Of a stretch of 64,000 nucleotides of DNA, positions 60,617-64,000 are shown one piece after another. A program made the position numbers and the translations under genes. The DNA comes from Saccharothrix syringae (GTDB lineage: Bacteria > Actinomycetota > Actinomycetes > Mycobacteriales > Pseudonocardiaceae): the NCBI RefSeq assembly GCF_009498035.1, contig NZ_CP034550.1, positions 6,200,001-6,264,000 of the forward strand, in the 5' to 3' direction. Under the pieces are notes generated by a model. That model searched no databases. It saw only the letters and a program-made list of their open reading frames with translations, and was not told the origin of the DNA. How positions within the stretch are numbered: position 1 is the stretch's first letter; the number at the start of each line of letters is the position of its first letter.

Positions 60617-62463
60617 GGGCGTCGTCGCTCTCGCGCGGGGCGCTCGTTCTCGGCGCGGTTCTGGTGCTGCTGTGCCCACCCTCGGCCTCGGCCTCCGTCG
60701 GGGCTTGGGCAGGTCCGCCGCGGGCACCGGTGGTCGACGTGCACGACGTGCAGGGCGCCGGGCACCGGTCGCCGCTGGCAGGACAGCGGGTGACCGTCGC
60801 GCGGGGCGTGGTCGTGGCCGCCGACGCCCGCCGCGGGGTGTTCTGGCTGCACTCGGTCACCCCCGACCCCGACCCGGCCACCTCCGAGGCCGTCCAGGTC
60901 GCCGTCGACGTGCCCGTCCCGCATGCCGGTGACCTGGTGCGGGTCTCCGGCGTCGTGCAGGAGCACCGCGACGGCGGCGACACCCCCACCAACGCGAACC
61001 TGTCGGTGACCCGCATCGGCGCTCCGGCGGCGGTGGCCGTGGTGGGCCGTCACCCGGTGCCCGCGCCCGTCCCGTTGGGCAGGTCCGGCCGGATCCCGCC
61101 GCGGGAGGTGGTCAAGGACGACGTGGTCGGCGACGTCGAGCACAGCGCCGCGTTCGACCCCGACACCCAGGGCCTGGACTTCTACGAGTCGTTGGAGGGC
61201 ATGCCCGTGCGGGTGGACGAGCCCGTCGCGGTGTCCCCGGCACTGGAGTTCTCCGGCGGCAGGCGGGTCACCGTCGTGGCCGACGCGGGTGCGGACGCCA
61301 CGACCCTGTCCGGTCGGGGCGCGCTGCCCGCGCGGGAGCACGACCCCAACCCCGAACGGCTCGGTCTCGTCACCGGGCCCGTGCCCGACGCCATCCCCGC
61401 GGGCATCGACGTCGGCGACCGGCTCTCCCCGGTCTGCGGTGTCCTGGACTACCGGTACGGCGCCTACGAGATCGTGGCCACGTGCTCCTCGACCCGCCAC
61501 CCCGCGGGCCTGGTCCGGGAGACCGCGCGGCCCACAGGAGCAGACGAGCTGGCGATCGCGACGTTCAACGTGGAAAACCTCTCGGCAGTGTCACCGGCCG
61601 AGAAGGTCGCCGAGATCGCGCGCACCATCACGACCCACCTCGCCTCCCCCGCCGTGGTCGTCGTCGAGGAGGTCCAGGACGACGACGGGCCGGCCGACAC
61701 CGGCGTCACCACCGCCGGACGCACCTGGCAGAGCCTCGTGGACGCGATCGCCGCCGCCGGCGGCCCGCGCTACGACTTCCGGCAGATCGACCCGCTCGAC
61801 GGCACCGACGGCGGCGTGCCGGGCGGCAACATCCGGGTCGGATTCCTGTTCCGCACCGACATCGGGCTCTCCTTCGTCGACCGCCCCGGCGGCACCGCGA
61901 CCACACCGGTCCACGTCGCGCCGGACGGCACGCTCACCATCAGCCCCGGACGCCTCCAGCCCGACCACCCCGCCTTCACCGACACCCGCAAGTCACTGGC
62001 CGGGGAATTCACCTTCCGCGGCACCCGACTAGTGGTCGTGGCCAACCACCTGAGCTCGCAGCGCGGCGACGACCCGACCTTCGGCCGCTTCCAGCCGCCC
62101 CGCACACCCAGCCGCGTCCCGCGCGGCGAGCAGACCGCCGTGCTGGGCGAGTTCGCCCGCGAACTACTCGACAGCGACCCGCACGCGCGACTGGTGCTCG
62201 CGGGCGACTTCAACGACACCGAGTTCTCGCCACCGCTGCGGACGCTGCACAACCTCGGTCTGACCGACCTGCCCGCCACCCTGCCCGAGGGTGAGCGCTA
62301 CACCTACATCTACCAGGGCAACGCCCAGGTCCTCGACCACATCCTGCTCAGCCCGCACCTGGCCGCGAACGGCTACGACTACGACATCGTCCACGTCAAC
62401 GCCGAGTTCGCCGACCAGGTCAGCGACCACGACCCCCAACTGGTCCGGCTCACCTTCCCCTGA
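60613..62463 (+). CDS. Secreted endonuclease/exonuclease/phosphatase protein
   Basis: 616 residues from GTG overlapping the previous stop. A signal peptide (SLSRGALVLGAVLVLLCPPS then ASA) leads to an OB-fold-like N-terminal region typical of extracellular nucleases of the ExeM/NucH type. The EEP domain from about residue 315 has IATFNVENLS, VVVEEVQDDD, LVLAGDFNDTEFS and SDHDPQLVRL, covering the metal and catalytic residues. It likely hydrolyses extracellular DNA, nucleotides or phosphoesters. Its presence inside an otherwise cytoplasmic operon is unusual. Confidence 0.88.
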   Translation: MRASSLSRGALVLGAVLVLLCPPSASASVGAWAGPPRAPVVDVHDVQGAGHRSPLAGQRVTVARGVVVAADARRGVFWLHSVTPDPDPATSEAVQVAVDVPVPHAGDLVRVSGVVQEHRDGGDTPTNANLSVTRIGAPAAVAVVGRHPVPAPVPLGRSGRIPPREVVKDDVVGDVEHSAAFDPDTQGLDFYESLEGMPVRVDEPVAVSPALEFSGGRRVTVVADAGADATTLSGRGALPAREHDPNPERLGLVTGPVPDAIPAGIDVGDRLSPVCGVLDYRYGAYEIVATCSSTRHPAGLVRETARPTGADELAIATFNVENLSAVSPAEKVAEIARTITTHLASPAVVVVEEVQDDDGPADTGVTTAGRTWQSLVDAIAAAGGPRYDFRQIDPLDGTDGGVPGGNIRVGFLFRTDIGLSFVDRPGGTATTPVHVAPDGTLTISPGRLQPDHPAFTDTRKSLAGEFTFRGTRLVVVANHLSSQRGDDPTFGRFQPPRTPSRVPRGEQTAVLGEFARELLDSDPHARLVLAGDFNDTEFSPPLRTLHNLGLTDLPATLPEGERYTYIYQGNAQVLDHILLSPHLAANGYDYDIVHVNAEFADQVSDHDPQLVRLTFP

Positions 62464-62528
62464 CCACCAGTCGCCACCGGTCCCCGCACGAACCACCCAC
62501 GCCCCAGCCCTCCCGGAGGACCGAACCG

Positions 62529-63476
62529 ATGACCGACGAACTCGTCCTGCCCACCACCGGCACCCGCGTGCCGCCACTGCCCCGCGCACGTATGAACGCC
62601 GAGGTGGAAGCGGCCTACGAGCTGAGCATCGCCACCTGGGGCATCCCCAGCAACCTATTCCGCACCATGGCCCACCACCCCGCCCTGGCCATCACCGAGG
62701 TCCCCTACGCCAACTCGGTCATCTTCGACGCCGGTGTGCTCACCGACATCCCCAACCCCGACACCGACCAGGGCGGCACCGTCCGCTACCCCACCTCGGG
62801 CTTCCTCGACCGGGTCACCAAGGAACTGGTCATCAACGTCGTCAGCCTGCTCAACCGCAGCCGCTACTCCATCACCCACCACACCGTCATCGGCTACAAC
62901 ACCCTCTCCGAACTCCTGCCCGACCCCGACCCCGACACCCGCGCCCAACTCGCCGAGGCCATGCTGCTGCACCTGGTCGACGACCAGGGCACCCCCACCT
63001 TCGACCGCCCCGGCGCACCGCCCTACACCGACCTGCACCTGGCCTGCCTGCGCCTGGCCGCCGCCACCCAGGCCAACCCCCACGGCATCACCGACGACCA
63101 GGTCCGCGACACCCACCGCACCCTGCTCGACCACGCCCCAGCCGCCATCACCGCCCACGGCCTCGACCAGTACCCCGGCACCGACACCCCCGCCTACCAC
63201 AACGCCTACGCCACCGGCATGCTCGTCGAACTCACCTGGCTCACCGTCCACTTCAGCGGCCTGCTCAACGTCTGGTTCACCGTCCTGCACACCTTCGACG
63301 AAGCCAGCGTCACCGACGACGAAATCGACTTCATCACCGTCTACAACACCACCGTCCCCGCCACCATCCGCCGCCGCAACAACGCCCTCCTCGGCCCCAC
63401 CGGCTGGGGCGACCACCCGCTCAACGGCACCGGACCGCAGTCGGCCGTATCGTCCGTCGAAGCGCTGACACCGTGA
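62529..63476 (+). CDS. AhpD/carboxymuconolactone-decarboxylase-like protein
   Basis: 315 residues; ATG with GGAGGA seven bases upstream, 65 bp after the EEP gene. The helical core ATWGIPSNLFRTMAHHPALA then DRVTKELVINVVSLLNRSRY and SITHHTVIGYNTL matches the AhpD-like fold. The reactive CxxC is missing (RYSITHH instead), as in non-peroxidase family members. The rest is all-helical with a second, weaker half (DEIDFITVYNTTVPATIRRR). It may act on a product of the MfnB-like enzyme. Substrate unknown. Confidence 0.72.
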   Translation: MTDELVLPTTGTRVPPLPRARMNAEVEAAYELSIATWGIPSNLFRTMAHHPALAITEVPYANSVIFDAGVLTDIPNPDTDQGGTVRYPTSGFLDRVTKELVINVVSLLNRSRYSITHHTVIGYNTLSELLPDPDPDTRAQLAEAMLLHLVDDQGTPTFDRPGAPPYTDLHLACLRLAAATQANPHGITDDQVRDTHRTLLDHAPAAITAHGLDQYPGTDTPAYHNAYATGMLVELTWLTVHFSGLLNVWFTVLHTFDEASVTDDEIDFITVYNTTVPATIRRRNNALLGPTGWGDHPLNGTGPQSAVSSVEALTP

Positions 63477-63497
63477 TCTTGCGGGCTGTCCAACTGC

Positions 63498-63539
63498 CGG
63501 TTCTGTCGCTGTTTGATCACGCAACCAGCGGCAGAACCG
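63498..63539 (+). terminator. 14-bp hairpin after the operon
   Basis: CGGTTCTGTCGCTG pairs with CAGCGGCAGAACCG with one mismatch, across a 14-base loop, 22 bp after the stop of the last operon gene. It lacks a U-tract but is the clearest terminator-like hairpin of the window. It may serve both strands, as the next gene converges. Confidence 0.55.
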
Positions 63540-63613
63540 CTCGTTTGCCAGACCCTGGTGCCGCGGACGACTCGTTTCAGGCCCTATCGGAGCGTGTCTG
63601 GACAGCTTCCGAG

Positions 63614-64000
63614 CTACCAGGGGAACCTCACGTGGTGCTGCGCGGTGGTCAATGCCTCGTCCAACACCATGTCCGGCTCCAGGTCCAGGACGGTGCAGAG
63701 CTGGACGACGCGGGCGATGTCGAGGGACTCTCCGACCTCGTAGTGCTCCAGGGCCGCGACGGTCAACGGGTGGCGCCGTGTGCGACGGTACTTGGCGGCC
63801 GGTCGTGACGAGATGACGCCGTGGCCGGCCAGGGCCTCGGCCAGTTCCTGCCGGGTCCACCGGCGTTGGTCGCGTGCCCGCAACAAGCTCTTGCCCAGGG
63901 CTTGACGGGCCTTGCCTTCGTCGCCAGCGTGGTACTGCGGGCGGGACGAGTCAGTACGGTCGCGGCCGACACAGCCCTCGGATCGCCGCGGTCGAGAAGG
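63614..64000 (-). CDS. Helix-turn-helix protein, partial at the window edge
   Basis: The frame is open from the right edge to the stop at 63614. It gives GKARQALGKSLLRARDQRRW, TRQELAEALAGHGVISSRPA, ALEHYEVGESLDIARVVQLC and LEPDMVLDEAL, consistent with an XRE-type helix-turn-helix domain. The N-terminus lies beyond 64000. The last residues (TTAQHHVRFPW) are unstructured. Probably a small transcriptional regulator. Confidence 0.55.
   Translation of the reverse strand, partial: PSRPRRSEGCVGRDRTDSSRPQYHAGDEGKARQALGKSLLRARDQRRWTRQELAEALAGHGVISSRPAAKYRRTRRHPLTVAALEHYEVGESLDIARVVQLCTVLDLEPDMVLDEALTTAQHHVRFPW

Overview
The window is a very GC-rich actinomycete sequence. Third codon positions are almost all G or C, GTG starts are common, ribosome binding sites are GGAGG-like, and the gene families (NB-ARC/TPR STAND ATPases, DUF6461-like and ROS/MucR-like proteins, secreted nucleases) fit a Pseudonocardiaceae- or Streptomyces-like filamentous bacterium. 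The species cannot be told from the sequence alone. No rRNA or tRNA gene was seen. The content is accessory: paralogues, pseudogenes, insertion sequences, orphan CRISPR repeats and one clearly lower-GC island.

Layout. 1-16.6 kb: a membrane-anchored NTPase with near-identical TPR repeats, poorly known small proteins (two of a paralogous 'VRPAT' family), a divergent promoter region built on a 54-bp palindrome, a three-gene run ending in a ROS/MucR-type zinc-finger regulator, and a secreted NucA/NucB-type nuclease. 17.1-24.3 kb: a sugar/surface-type cluster. A MurG-like glycosyltransferase converges on a tightly coupled operon: RmlC-like epimerase (active-site His replaced by Lys), RmlB dehydratase, ATP-grasp enzyme, DegT aminotransferase and low-molecular-weight phosphatase. 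A divergent XRE regulator lies beside it. 25-43.5 kb: a conflict/signalling island with two copies of a 3.3-kb module (nucleotidyl-cyclase-like protein plus NB-ARC-TPR ATPase in overlapping frames). Between the copies lie a radical SAM/kinase-like pair with a broken regulator, a lone cyclic-nucleotide-binding domain, a third NB-ARC-TPR ATPase, a repeat-rich beta-helix membrane protein, a recombinase relic and a PD-(D/E)XK protein.

43.5-55.3 kb: a low-GC Mrr-nuclease-STAND gene, then IS630 and IS5 elements joined end to end, then two more STAND ATPases, an IS701 fragment and a broken SnoaL-like gene. 55.4-57.7 kb: a truncated IS630 copy, a one-spacer type I-E-like CRISPR remnant without cas genes, and a secreted HNH nuclease. 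58.0-63.5 kb: a four-gene operon (MfnB-like TIM-barrel protein, possible deoxyribosyltransferase-like protein, secreted endonuclease/exonuclease/phosphatase protein, AhpD-like protein). A partial helix-turn-helix gene runs off the right edge.

Working together: seven STAND-type ATPases, two PD-(D/E)XK-type nucleases and a possible cyclase/cyclic-nucleotide pair point to a biological-conflict or phage-defence island. The two biosynthetic-looking clusters appear separate from it. Several otherwise sound genes are broken by one-base length changes, mostly in short G or C runs. Those breaks may be assembly errors and should be checked before the genes are called pseudogenes.
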